A DNA stretch of 64,000 bases, from positions 62,001-126,000 of the forward strand of contig NZ_JANCLX010000005.1 in NCBI RefSeq assembly GCF_024295805.1. The letters run 5' to 3'. This document shows, one piece after another, positions 8,576 through 18,162 of the stretch. The translations under genes were made by a program, and so were the position numbers. Numbering within the stretch: the first letter of the stretch is position 1; each line of letters opens with the position of its first letter. This stretch comes from Streptomyces cucumeris (lineage in GTDB: Bacteria; Actinomycetota; Actinomycetes; Streptomycetales; Streptomycetaceae). A model generated the notes under the pieces. The model was not told where the DNA came from and made no database searches. It was given only the letters and a program-made list of their open reading frames with translations.

Positions 8576-10063
8576 ATGGGTGAGCTGAGCCACCGCCGCC
8601 GGATGCTCGTACTGGCCATCTGCTGTATGAGCCTGCTGCTCGTCAGTCTCGACAACACCGTCCTCAATGTCGCGCTGCCCTCGATGCGGGGCGATCTGCA
8701 CGCCTCCGTCTCCGGGATGCAGTGGACGATCGACGCCTACACCCTGGTCCTGGCCTCGCTGCTGATGCTCGCGGGCTCCACGGCGGACCGGGTGGGGCGG
8801 CGGCGCACCTTCCAGGCCGGGCTGGTGATCTTCACCGTCGGCTCGGCGCTGTGCAGTCTCGCGCCCAGTCTGGGGGCGCTGGTCGGCTTCCGGATGGTGC
8901 AGGCGGTGGGCGGTTCGATGCTCAATCCGGTCGCCATGTCGATCATCACCAACACCTTCACCGAGCCCCGGGAGCGGGCCCGCGCGATCGGGGCGTGGGG
9001 CGGTGTGGTCGGCATCAGCATGGCCGCGGGACCGATCATCGGCGGACTGATGGTGGAGTCGGTCGGCTGGCGTTCGATCTTCTGGATAAACCTTCCGCTC
9101 GGGATCGCGGCCCTGGTGCTGACCGTGCGCTATGTACCGGAGTCCCGTGCCCCCACCCCGCGCCGGGCCGATCCGGTCGGCCAGGTGCTGGTCATCGCCG
9201 TCCTCGGCCTCCTCACCTACGCGATCATCGAGGCGCCGAACCGGGGCTGGAGCTCCCCGCTGATCCTGACCTGCGCCGCGCTCTCCGCCGCCGCGCTGGC
9301 CGGGCTGATCCACTACGAGCGGCGGCGCACCGAGCCGCTGATCGATGTGCGGTTCTTCCACAGCGCGCCGTTCAGCGGGGCCACGGTGGTCGCGGTGAGC
9401 GCGTTCGCGGCGTTCGGCGGCTTCCTCTTCATGAACACGCTCTACCTCCAGGACGTGCGCGGGCTGAGCGCGCTGGGCGCCGGACTGTGGATCCTGCCGA
9501 TGGCGCTGATGTGTTTCCTCTGCGCCCCGCTGTCGGGACGCCTGGTCGGCACCTACGGGCCCCGGCTGCCCCTGGTGCTGGCCGGGGTGACGACAACGGC
9601 CAGCGGGGTGCTCTTCGCGGTCTTCGACGCCGAGGCCACCGATGCCCTGCTGCTGCTCGGCTTCGTGCTCTTCGGTATCGGCTTCGGCCTGGTCAACGCC
9701 CCGATCACCAATACGGCGGTCTCCGGGATGCCCCGCTCCCAGGCCGGGGTGGCCGCCGCCGTGGCCTCCACCAGCCGCCAGGTCGGCACCTCGCTGGGGG
9801 TCGCGGTCATCGGCGCGGTACTGGCGACGGGTGCCGCCTCGGCGGCGGCCACGGCGGGGCACGCGGCCCCGGCACGGGCGGCAGCGGAGTTCGTGGCGGC
9901 CGCCCGGCCCGCATGGTGGATCATCGCCGGATGCGGTGCCCTGATCCTGCTGCTGGGGGTGGTGACCACCGGTCGCTGGGCCGAGGGCACCACCCGGCAC
10001 GCCGCCGCCCTCTTCGAGGAGGGGGCTCCGACGGGGCAGACCTCGGCCCGTTCACGGCGGTGA
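8576..10063 (+). CDS. DHA2-family MFS drug/proton antiporter
   Basis: This 495-residue membrane protein has about 14 hydrophobic segments, as usual for the DHA2 family. Diagnostic motifs are present: SLDNTVLNVALPSM (motif D1), DRVGRRRTFQAG (motif A in loop 2-3) and a motif-C-like stretch GVVGISMAAGPIIGG in helix 5. It should export a small hydrophobic or cationic compound using the proton gradient; substrate cannot be predicted. No Shine-Dalgarno is visible before the ATG (the bases are GTAACGTTCAACC), so it may be a leaderless transcript. It is divergent from dusB and convergent with the MmyB-type regulator, with 22 bases between the tails. The regulator next to it more likely controls the other exporter at 11063. 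Confidence 0.93.
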   Translation: MGELSHRRRMLVLAICCMSLLLVSLDNTVLNVALPSMRGDLHASVSGMQWTIDAYTLVLASLLMLAGSTADRVGRRRTFQAGLVIFTVGSALCSLAPSLGALVGFRMVQAVGGSMLNPVAMSIITNTFTEPRERARAIGAWGGVVGISMAAGPIIGGLMVESVGWRSIFWINLPLGIAALVLTVRYVPESRAPTPRRADPVGQVLVIAVLGLLTYAIIEAPNRGWSSPLILTCAALSAAALAGLIHYERRRTEPLIDVRFFHSAPFSGATVVAVSAFAAFGGFLFMNTLYLQDVRGLSALGAGLWILPMALMCFLCAPLSGRLVGTYGPRLPLVLAGVTTTASGVLFAVFDAEATDALLLLGFVLFGIGFGLVNAPITNTAVSGMPRSQAGVAAAVASTSRQVGTSLGVAVIGAVLATGAASAAATAGHAAPARAAAEFVAAARPAWWIIAGCGALILLLGVVTTGRWAEGTTRHAAALFEEGAPTGQTSARSRR

Positions 10064-10085
10064 CACCCGCCGCCGGACGGCGGCC

Positions 10086-10961
10086 TCAGACGGCGGGGGC
10101 CGACGCCAGCTCCCGGAGCCGCTCCAGGCGCTCCCGGGTCTCGGCGTCGGCCGGACTGTAGGTGAGCAGCTTGGGCCCCTGGTTCGGGCCGGTCCACAGA
10201 CTGGTGGCGGACAGCCGCAGTATCCCCACCCGCGCCTGCCGGAAGAGCTTGACCTTGTCGGAGGGACGCAGCACCTCATGCCGCGCCCAGATCTCCCGGA
10301 ACTCCGGTGAGGCGTCCTCCAGCCGCTTCACCAGCGCCTTCCAGGCGGGCTCCGCGACATGCCCGGCCATCGCGGCCCGGAACTTGGCCGCCATGCTCCG
10401 GATCACCTCGTCCCGCTCCACCAGACTGCTCCGCCAGCCCTCGTGGGTGAAGGCCAGCCACAGGCAGTTGCGGTCCTCCGGCGGCACCTGGTCCAGGTCG
10501 CACAGCATCAGCCGGTAGGTGCTGTTGTAGGCGAGCAGATCGAACCGGCTGTTCTGGACGCACGCCGGGAACGGCTCCAGTTGGTCCAGCATCGCCTGGA
10601 GCGCGGGCGACACCCCGGAGCACTCACTGGCGGGCGTCGGATCGGCGGCCCCGGCCAGCGCGAAGAGATGGGCGCGCTCACTGCGGTCCAGCAGCAGCGC
10701 ACGGGCGATGGCGTCCAGGACCTGCGCGGAGACATGGATGTCACGGGCCTGTTCCAGCCAGGTGTACCAGGTGACGCCCACCGTGGAGAGATGGGCGACC
10801 TCCTCGCGGCGCAGCCCGGGGGTGCGCCTGCGGCGCCCGCGCACCAGCCCCACCTGCTCGGGGGTGATCCGCTCACGTCTGCTGCGCAGGAAGGCGGCCA
10901 GTTCACCGCGTCGTATCCCGTCCCCGCTGCCGGTCGCGGTCTCCCGCACCACTGTGCTCAT
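10086..10961 (-). CDS. MmyB/XRE-type transcriptional regulator
   Basis: The 291-residue protein has an N-terminal helix-turn-helix (LRSRRERITPEQVGL, then RTPGLRREEVAHLSTVGVTWYTWLEQ) followed by an MmyB-like ligand-binding domain (NSRFDLLAYNSTYRLM). The GLRREEVA and YxxLEQ signature is typical of this large actinobacterial family, whose C-terminal domain is thought to bind small hydrophobic ligands. It is divergent from the DHA2 exporter at 11063, the standard regulator-exporter layout, so repression of that exporter and itself is likely. It is paralogous in layout and motifs to the regulator at 50925-51860. Confidence 0.92.
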   Translation of the reverse strand: MSTVVRETATGSGDGIRRGELAAFLRSRRERITPEQVGLVRGRRRRTPGLRREEVAHLSTVGVTWYTWLEQARDIHVSAQVLDAIARALLLDRSERAHLFALAGAADPTPASECSGVSPALQAMLDQLEPFPACVQNSRFDLLAYNSTYRLMLCDLDQVPPEDRNCLWLAFTHEGWRSSLVERDEVIRSMAAKFRAAMAGHVAEPAWKALVKRLEDASPEFREIWARHEVLRPSDKVKLFRQARVGILRLSATSLWTGPNQGPKLLTYSPADAETRERLERLRELASAPAV

Positions 10962-10990
10962 GGCTCCAGGGTGCCGTGCGGCTCAGCCAG

Positions 10991-11019
10991 TTGCCAGGTA
11001 CTGCCACTACCAGGATAAA
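10991..11019 (+). promoter_or_regulatory. Promoter for the DHA2 exporter
   Basis: TTGCCA (10991-10996), a 17-base spacer and GATAAA (11014-11019) form a good sigma-70-like promoter between the divergent regulator and exporter. The same CAGGATAA core recurs before the second MmyB/DHA2 pair at 51927-51934. It places the transcript start near 11026, which excludes translation starts further upstream. Confidence 0.6.
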
Positions 11020-11062
11020 GACAATCTGGTACCCGTCTCAGCGGACGGCGATCGTCGTATCC

Positions 11063-12523
11063 GTGACCGATACCGAGATACGCACCCGGACCGCCGCTCC
11101 CCGGACCGCTCCCCGGGCCATGGCACGGGCCACGGCCGCCGGAGGGCCGCTGACCCCGATGGGGCTGTTCACCGTACTGCTGGGGGCGGCGCTCCCACTG
11201 ATCGACTTCTTTATCGTCAACGTCGCGCTGCCCACCATGGACCGCGATCTGCACGCGGGTCCGGCCGTACTGGAGCTCGTCGTCGCCGGATACGGCGTCG
11301 CCTACGCCGTCCTGCTGGTCCTCGGCGGGCGGCTGGGCGACACCTTCGGACGGCGCAGGCTCTTCCTGGCCGGGATGGCGGCCTTCGGACTGACCTCGCT
11401 GGCCTGCGGTCTGGCGCCGGACGCCTGGAGCCTGGTGGCCGCGCGGGTGGCACAGGGCGCCGCGTCCGCGCTGATGCTCCCGCAGGTGCTCGCCACGATC
11501 CACTCCTCCACCACCGGCACCCGCCGCGCCCGCGCGCTGTCCATGTACGGCGCCACGGCGGGCCTGTCGATGGTCGCGGGACAGATCCTGGGCGGGGTGC
11601 TGGTGGCCGCGGACATCGCGGGCACCGGCTGGCGCGCGGTCTTCCTGGTGAACGTGCCGGTCGCGCTGCTCGGCCTGGCGCTCGCCGTGCGCTTCGTGCC
11701 GGAGACCCGCTCGGAGCGGCCCGCGCCGGTGGACGTCCCCGGCACCGTCCTGCTGGCCGTCAGCCTGATCACGCTGATGGTGCCGCTCACCGAGGGACGG
11801 GCGGCGGGCTGGCCGCTGTGGACCTGGCTGCTGCTCGGCGTCTTCCCGTTCGCCGCGGCCGCGTTCTACGTGGTGGAGCGGCGGGCCGACCGGGCCGGCC
11901 GGACGCCGCTGCTGCCGCCGAGCCTGTTCGCGCTGCGCGGGCTGCGCCGCGGACTGCCGATGGTGCTGTCGTTCTCGATCGGTTTCGGCGGCTTCATGTT
12001 CGTCATCGCGGTGGCACTGCAACAGGGGCTGCACTACGGGCCGGTGGCGGCGGGCATGGCGCTGGCGCCGATGGCCACCGCGTTCTTCGTGGCCTCCCTG
12101 ATGGGGCCGCGGCTGGTGAGCCGGTACGGCAGCCGCGTGGTCACCGCCGGCGGCGGGGTGCAGGCGGTGGGGATCGCACTGCTGATGCTGGCCGTCGGGC
12201 GCGACTGGCCGGACGTCTCGCTCCTGGAGCTGCTGCCGGGTGTCGCCCTCGCGGGCTTCGGACAGGGGCTCCAACTGCCGCTGCTGTTCCGGATCGTGCT
12301 GGCCGACGTACCGACCGAACGGGCCGGGGTGGGCGGTGGCGTGATGGTCACCACCCAGCAGTCGGCGCTGGCCCTGGGTGTGGCGACGCTGGGCACGCTC
12401 TTCCTCTCCCTGGCGTCGTCGCCGGGCATGGGGGACGCGCTGGTGATCACGCTCACGGCCCAGCTCGCGACGGTCGCGGTGACCGCGCTGCTGAGCCTGC
12501 GGCTGCCGAGGGCGGTGGTCTGA
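11063..12523 (+). CDS. DHA2-family MFS exporter
   Basis: About 486 residues with 13-14 hydrophobic helices. Motifs: FFIVNVALPTMDRDL in helix 1, loop GGRLGDTFGRRRLF (motif A) and a motif-C-like GATAGLSMVAGQILGG. Probably a proton-driven exporter under the divergent MmyB regulator. The start is uncertain: GTG at 11063 lies about 37 bases after the predicted transcript start, and an in-frame ATG at 11120 precedes the first helix by only a short polar stretch; neither has a clear ribosome site. An upstream frame beginning near 10976 would start before the promoter and is rejected. Confidence 0.9.
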   Translation: MTDTEIRTRTAAPRTAPRAMARATAAGGPLTPMGLFTVLLGAALPLIDFFIVNVALPTMDRDLHAGPAVLELVVAGYGVAYAVLLVLGGRLGDTFGRRRLFLAGMAAFGLTSLACGLAPDAWSLVAARVAQGAASALMLPQVLATIHSSTTGTRRARALSMYGATAGLSMVAGQILGGVLVAADIAGTGWRAVFLVNVPVALLGLALAVRFVPETRSERPAPVDVPGTVLLAVSLITLMVPLTEGRAAGWPLWTWLLLGVFPFAAAAFYVVERRADRAGRTPLLPPSLFALRGLRRGLPMVLSFSIGFGGFMFVIAVALQQGLHYGPVAAGMALAPMATAFFVASLMGPRLVSRYGSRVVTAGGGVQAVGIALLMLAVGRDWPDVSLLELLPGVALAGFGQGLQLPLLFRIVLADVPTERAGVGGGVMVTTQQSALALGVATLGTLFLSLASSPGMGDALVITLTAQLATVAVTALLSLRLPRAVV

Positions 12524-12570
12524 CACGGGCGGGTGCGATCGCGACGGGTGACGGTCATCGGTGACCGCCA

Positions 12571-12602
12571 TGCACTGACAGATATTGAAATCTGTCAGTG
12601 CA
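12571..12602. promoter_or_regulatory. Perfect 13-bp inverted-repeat operator (TetR site)
   Basis: TGCACTGACAGAT (12571-12583), spacer ATTGAA, then the exact reverse complement ATCTGTCAGTGCA (12590-12602). It stands 87 bases before the aldo/keto reductase start and is the only strong dyad upstream of the reductase-TetR pair, so it is the likely site for the TetR protein encoded downstream. The AT content of the core stands out against the GC-rich surroundings and probably includes the promoter. Confidence 0.75.
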
Positions 12603-12688
12603 TATGTCACTCTTCCCGGGTGCCCGGCCTCCGGGTACCCGGAAATCGCCCCCCCGTCCCGAATCCTCCGTCCCCAAGGAGCACCACC

Positions 12689-13708
12689 GTGCAGATCCGC
12701 ACCCTCGGCACCGCCGGTCCCCAGGTCTCCGCCCTCGGCCTCGGCTGCATGGGCATGTCCGCCCTCTACGGCGATGTCGACCGCGCCGAATCCATCGCCA
12801 CCGTCCACGCCGCGCTCGACGCCGGGATCACCCTGCTCGACACCGGCGACTTCTACGGCATGGGCCACAACGAGCTGCTCATCAACGAGGCCCTGCGCAC
12901 CGCCCCCGCCGCGCAGCGCGAACGCGCCCGGACCAGCCTGAAGTTCGGCGCCCTGCGCGACCCGGACGGCGGCTGGTCCGGTTACGACGGCCGTCCCGCC
13001 GCCGTCCGGAACTTCGCCGCCTACTCGCTCCAGCGGCTGGGCACCGACCACATCGACATCTACCGGATCGCCCGGGTCGACCCGGACGTGCCCATCGAGG
13101 AGACCGTCGGCGCCATCGCGGAGCTGGTCCAGGCCGGTCACGTCCGGTACATCGGACTCTCCGAGGCGGGCCCGGAGACCATCCGCCGGGCCGCGGCCGT
13201 GGCCCCGATCGCCGACCTCCAGATCGAGTACTCCCTGATCTCCCGCGGTATCGAGGAGGAGATCCTGCCCGTCTGCCGTGAGCTGGGCATCGGCATCACC
13301 GCCTACGGGGTGCTCTCCCGCGGGCTGATCAGCGGTCACTGGAGCGCCGACCGCACCCTGGCCGCGGGCGACTTCCGCGGGATGAGCCCGCGCTTCAGCG
13401 GGGAGAACCTGGAGCGCAACCTCGCCCTCGTCGAGGCGCTCCGCAAGGTCGCCGAGGGCAAGGGCGTCAGTGTCGCCCAGACCGCCATCGCCTGGGTGCT
13501 CGCCCAGGGACCGCGCCATGCCGCGGCCGTCGTACCGCTGGTCGGCGCCCGCCGCCGCGACCGGCTGGCGGAGGCGCTGGGAGCGCTTGACGTTACGCTC
13601 GACGCCGACGATCTGGACGCCATCGAGGAGGCCGTCCCGGCCGGGGCCGCCGCCGGGGCCCGCTACCCGGAGAGCCAGATGGGCCACCTCGACAGCGAGA
13701 AGAAGTAA
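12689..13708 (+). CDS. Aldo/keto reductase
   Basis: NADPH-dependent oxidoreductase of 339 residues with a TIM-barrel layout. The family start (VQIRTLGTAGPQVSALGLG), the Asp/Tyr pair in LLDTGDFYG and the Lys in TSLKFG of the catalytic tetrad are present, and the cofactor loops near the end (VVPLVGARRRDRLAE) look normal. The usual catalytic His before the RVDP motif is replaced: the sequence reads IYRIARVDP where many family members have LHRVDP. The GTG at 12689 is preceded by AAGGAG and matches the family N-terminus. The TetR gene starts 8 bases after its stop, so the two form an operon under the dyad at 12571-12602. Substrate unknown; detoxification of a reactive carbonyl or quinone is a guess. 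Confidence 0.92.
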   Translation: MQIRTLGTAGPQVSALGLGCMGMSALYGDVDRAESIATVHAALDAGITLLDTGDFYGMGHNELLINEALRTAPAAQRERARTSLKFGALRDPDGGWSGYDGRPAAVRNFAAYSLQRLGTDHIDIYRIARVDPDVPIEETVGAIAELVQAGHVRYIGLSEAGPETIRRAAAVAPIADLQIEYSLISRGIEEEILPVCRELGIGITAYGVLSRGLISGHWSADRTLAAGDFRGMSPRFSGENLERNLALVEALRKVAEGKGVSVAQTAIAWVLAQGPRHAAAVVPLVGARRRDRLAEALGALDVTLDADDLDAIEEAVPAGAAAGARYPESQMGHLDSEKK

Positions 13709-13716
13709 GGGACCCG

Positions 13717-14313
13717 ATGCCGCCCGAGACGCCCCTGACCCCCGACCGCATCCTCGAAGCCACCGAGGAGGTGCTGCGACGCTACGGCCCGGCCAAGGCC
13801 ACCGTGGTGGACGTGGCCCGCGCCCTGGGGGTCAGCCACGGCAGCGTCTACCGCCACTTCCGCACCAAGGCGGCGCTGCGCGAGGCGGTCACCGAGCGCT
13901 GGCTGGACCAGGCGCACGACCAGCTCTCCGCCATCAGCCGCGCCGGGGCCCCGGCGGCCGAGCGGCTCCGCGACTGGCTGAGTGCCCTGTTCGCCGCCAA
14001 GCGCCGCAAGGCGGGCGACGATCCGGAGCTGTTCGCCACCTATCTGGCCCTGGCCGCCGAGAACAGCGCCACCGTCGCGCGCCATATCGAGACGATGACC
14101 GGCCAGCTCGCCACGATCGTCGAAAGCGGTGTCGCCCGTGGTGAGTTCGCCCCCCGGGACGCGCACCGCACGGCCCGCGCCCTGTGGGACGCCACCGGCC
14201 GCTTCCACGACCCGGTCTACGCGGCGGAGTGGTCCGATCCCCAGGTGGAGACGGCCTTCGGGGCCGTCTGCGACCTGCTGCTGAACGGTCTGCGCGCCCA
14301 GGCCGTGCCGTAG
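13717..14313 (+). CDS. TetR-family repressor
   Basis: 198 residues. The N-terminal 50 residues form the TetR DNA-binding domain (ILEATEEVLRRYG, then KATVVDVARALGVSHGSVYRHF), and the C-terminal 130 residues are an all-helical ligand-binding and dimer domain. Co-transcribed with the aldo/keto reductase, so it should autoregulate through the palindrome upstream of the pair and release it when a ligand, perhaps the reductase substrate, binds. Confidence 0.95.
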   Translation: MPPETPLTPDRILEATEEVLRRYGPAKATVVDVARALGVSHGSVYRHFRTKAALREAVTERWLDQAHDQLSAISRAGAPAAERLRDWLSALFAAKRRKAGDDPELFATYLALAAENSATVARHIETMTGQLATIVESGVARGEFAPRDAHRTARALWDATGRFHDPVYAAEWSDPQVETAFGAVCDLLLNGLRAQAVP

Positions 14314-14332
14314 GGGCGGTCCGGGACGGCCG

Positions 14333-14635
14333 TCACCCCTGGGACGCCGCCCACCACACCACGACCGCCGCCACCGCGACACATGCCAGCATGATCAGCA
14401 CGGTCTGACGGCGCGCGGGCGGGTCGGCGGTCATCCGGGGGGAGCCCAGGGCACCGTGGGCCTGGGCGAGGTGGTCCAGGCCCTGGTGCCGCGCCTCGCC
14501 CTGGGTGGTGCGCTCCCGCCAGTCGCAGTGGCGGCAGCCGAGCAGGCGTCTGCGGCCCCGGCCGTAGCCGTAGGCCACCTCGAAGTCGGTGCCGTCCTCG
14601 CGGGCGGCGGTGATGCGGTGCGTCACGCCTCGCAC
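14333..14635 (-). CDS. Small tail-anchored protein with Cys/His motif
   Basis: A 100-residue protein of unknown function. It carries a CRHC...H...H cluster (LLGCRHCDWRER, then HQGLDHLAQAHG) that could bind zinc, and a single C-terminal hydrophobic helix (TVLIMLACVAVAAVVVWWAA) with only a few residues after it, so it would be tail-anchored with the rest in the cytoplasm. GTG start at 14635 with a run of G upstream. Its reading direction and GC3 pattern look genuine, and the glyS terminator lies just upstream, which suggests its own promoter. Convergent with the TetR gene. Confidence 0.6.
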   Translation of the reverse strand: MRGVTHRITAAREDGTDFEVAYGYGRGRRRLLGCRHCDWRERTTQGEARHQGLDHLAQAHGALGSPRMTADPPARRQTVLIMLACVAVAAVVVWWAASQG

Positions 14636-14674
14636 GATGTGTGGACCCCCCGTTCCTGACCGTTCCTGCCGAGC

Positions 14675-14724
14675 CGACGGGCTCCGGCGCCGCGGGAGTT
14701 CGTCCGCGGTGCCGGAGCCCGTCG
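14675..14724 (-). terminator. glyS terminator hairpin
   Basis: 21-base arms (14675-14695 and 14704-14724) pair with one G-T-type mismatch around an 8-base loop, 35 bases after the glyS stop. A U-run is absent, as is common in Streptomyces. Confidence 0.7.
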
Positions 14725-14758
14725 TGCCGTTTCGGTGTCCGCCGCCGAAAAGCGCCGG

Positions 14759-16141
<1,383 letters not shown>

Positions 16142-16257
16142 GGTGCTCTCTTCATTGTGACGACATTGAGGACGACGAAGCGAATGCTTCAGGTTACCGG
16201 CGGCGGCACCCCTGGGATCAAATCGGTTGGCGAAGTGATCGACAGGAACCGCTTTGT

Positions 16258-16272
16258 TGACAATCATTTCCA
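16258..16272. promoter_or_regulatory. Zur box upstream of znuA
   Basis: TGACAATCATTTCCA (reverse complement TGGAAATGATTGTCA) closely matches the actinobacterial Zur 7-1-7 box of the form TGAAAATGATTTTCA. A weaker half-match TGAAAATGGGAGTCA follows at 16280-16294, centred 22 bases (two helical turns) away and covering the znuA start. With zur at 19109 this gives zinc-dependent repression of uptake. Confidence 0.75.
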
Positions 16273-16293
16273 ACTTTGTTGAAAATGGGAGTC

Positions 16294-17313
16294 ATGAACA
16301 TACGCCGCTCGAGCCCTGCTACAGCCCTGGTCGGGGCCATGGCACTGGGTCTGACCACGCTCACAGCCTGCTCCTTCAGTCCCGGAGACGGAAGGACGGA
16401 CGGCAAGCTGGATGTGGTGGCGTCGTTCTACCCTCTGCAGTTCCTGGCCGAGCGGATCGGCGGAAACAAGATCAATGTGTCCACGCTGACCAAACCGGGC
16501 GTGGAACCGCACGACCTCGACATCAGTCCGCAGCAGACGGCGACACTCAGCAAGGCCGGTCTCGTGGTCTACCTCAAGGGGCTCCAGCCCGCCGTGGACC
16601 GGGCCATCGGCCAGGCCGAGCCCCGTCAGGTGGCCGACGCCGCGTCGTACACCACGCTGGAGAACCACGGCACGGAGGTGGACGGCCACGACCACGGGGG
16701 CGAGGACCACGGCGGCGAGGGCCACGAGGAAGAGGCGGGCCACGAGGAGCACGGGGGTGACGAAGGCCACGAGGCGCACGCCGGTGACGCCGGGGCCGAC
16801 CCCCATGTCTGGCTGGACCCGGTGCGCTACGCCGAGGTCGCCGAAGGTGTCGGCAAGGCCCTGGAGAAGGCCGACCCCGACCACGCCGCCTTCTACAAGA
16901 AGAACACCACGGCCCTGGTCAAGGAGCTGAACACCCTCGACAAGGACTTCCGCACCGGCCTGAAGGGCCGCACCACGGACACCTTCGTCACCACCCACTC
17001 CGCCTTCGGCTACCTCTCCGAACGCTACGGACTGCACCAGGAGTCCATCGCCGGCCTCGACCCCGAGTCCGAGCCCAGCCCGGCCCGGATGCGCGAACTG
17101 CACTCGATCGTCAAGAAGGACAAGGTCCGCACGGTCTTCTTCGAGGCCCTCGTCAGCGACCGGACGGCCAGGACCCTCGCGGACGATCTCCACCTGAAAA
17201 CCGATGTGCTCGATCCCCTCGAGGGCATCGGCACGAAGTCCAGGGGCGATGACTACCTGCAGGTCATGCGAGCCAATCTCGCGTCCCTGCGGAAGGCCCT
17301 GGGCGCCGTATGA
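16294..17313 (+). CDS. znuA: Zinc ABC transporter substrate-binding lipoprotein
   Basis: Captures Zn2+ (possibly Mn2+) outside the membrane. The 339-residue protein has a lipoprotein signal with lipobox LTAC, a cluster A-1/ZnuA fold (VVASFYPLQFLAERIGG, VEPHDLDISPQQ) and metal-ligand positions in EPHD, DPHVWLDP, THSAFGYL and the late Asp/Glu region. Between them is a His/Asp/Glu-rich loop (GHDHGGEDHGGEGHEEEAG) typical of zinc-specific members. The start is placed at ATG 16294; ATG 16285 is equally possible and the ribosome site GGGAG is very close. The stop overlaps a possible upstream start for znuC. Confidence 0.95.
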   Translation: MNIRRSSPATALVGAMALGLTTLTACSFSPGDGRTDGKLDVVASFYPLQFLAERIGGNKINVSTLTKPGVEPHDLDISPQQTATLSKAGLVVYLKGLQPAVDRAIGQAEPRQVADAASYTTLENHGTEVDGHDHGGEDHGGEGHEEEAGHEEHGGDEGHEAHAGDAGADPHVWLDPVRYAEVAEGVGKALEKADPDHAAFYKKNTTALVKELNTLDKDFRTGLKGRTTDTFVTTHSAFGYLSERYGLHQESIAGLDPESEPSPARMRELHSIVKKDKVRTVFFEALVSDRTARTLADDLHLKTDVLDPLEGIGTKSRGDDYLQVMRANLASLRKALGAV

Positions 17314-17333
17314 GCCATGTGACGGAGGAATCC

Positions 17334-18161
17334 ATGCCCGAGGAACCCCGCACCCCGGTCCCGGCGCCCGCCGCGGCTCCGCGTCCGGCGTCGCATCCGG
17401 ATCCGGTCATATCCCTGCGCGGAGCCACCGCCTCCCTCGGTGGGCGCCCGGTGCTGCGCGGTGTCGATCTGTCCGTGCACCGCGGCGAGGTCGTGGCGCT
17501 GCTCGGCGCCAACGGCTCGGGCAAGTCCACCGCGGTCCGCTCCGTCGTCGGACAGGTGCCGCTCAGCGGCGGAGAGCTGGCCCTCTTCGGCACCCCCGGC
17601 CGCCGCTTCCGCGACTGGGCCCGGATCGGCTACGTACCGCAGCGCACCACCGCCGCCAGCGGTGTCCCCGCGACCGTCCGCGAGGTCGTCTCCGCGGGGC
17701 GGCTGGCCCGCCGCAGGCTCGCCCCGCCGCGCAAGGCCGACCGCGCGGCCGTCCAGCGGGCACTGGAGCTGGTGGGCATGGCCGACCGCGCCAAGGACCC
17801 GGTGGGCGCCCTCTCCGGCGGCCAGCACCAGCGGGTGCTGATCGCCCGAGCGCTGGCCGGTGAACCCGAACTGCTGATCATGGACGAGCCGATGGCCGGG
17901 GTCGACCTCGCCAGCCAGGAGGTCCTGGCCGGGACCCTGCGCGAGCAGGTGGCCGGCGGCGCCACGGTGCTGCTGGTCCTGCATGAGCTCGGCCCGCTGG
18001 AGCCGCTGATCGACCGCGCGGTGGTGCTCCGCGACGGCTGTGTGGTCCACGACGGCCCGCCGCCCAAGGCCGTCGGCCAGCACGCGCTGCCCGGCCATGA
18101 CCACGTCCACCCCCATGCGGCGCCCGACGCCGAACCGATCCGGACAGGGTTGCTGACCTGA
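17334..18161 (+). CDS. znuC: Zinc ABC transporter ATP-binding protein
   Basis: ATPase of the zinc importer. Walker A is GANGSGKST, signature LSGGQ, Walker B LLIMDEPMAG, and the H-loop is in LLVLHELG. The C-terminal tail is His-rich (HALPGHDHVHPHAA), a feature that may tie ATPase activity to zinc. ATG 17334 follows GGAGGA; an in-frame ATG at 17310 overlaps the znuA stop and could also serve. One base separates its stop from znuB. Confidence 0.94.
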   Translation: MPEEPRTPVPAPAAAPRPASHPDPVISLRGATASLGGRPVLRGVDLSVHRGEVVALLGANGSGKSTAVRSVVGQVPLSGGELALFGTPGRRFRDWARIGYVPQRTTAASGVPATVREVVSAGRLARRRLAPPRKADRAAVQRALELVGMADRAKDPVGALSGGQHQRVLIARALAGEPELLIMDEPMAGVDLASQEVLAGTLREQVAGGATVLLVLHELGPLEPLIDRAVVLRDGCVVHDGPPPKAVGQHALPGHDHVHPHAAPDAEPIRTGLLT

Positions 18162-18162
18162 C

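Noticed and set aside
10958..13687. Minus-strand frame of 909 codons opposite the exporter and aldo/keto reductase
   Set aside because: Low-complexity Gly/Gln/Arg composition; the plus-strand genes have clear families.
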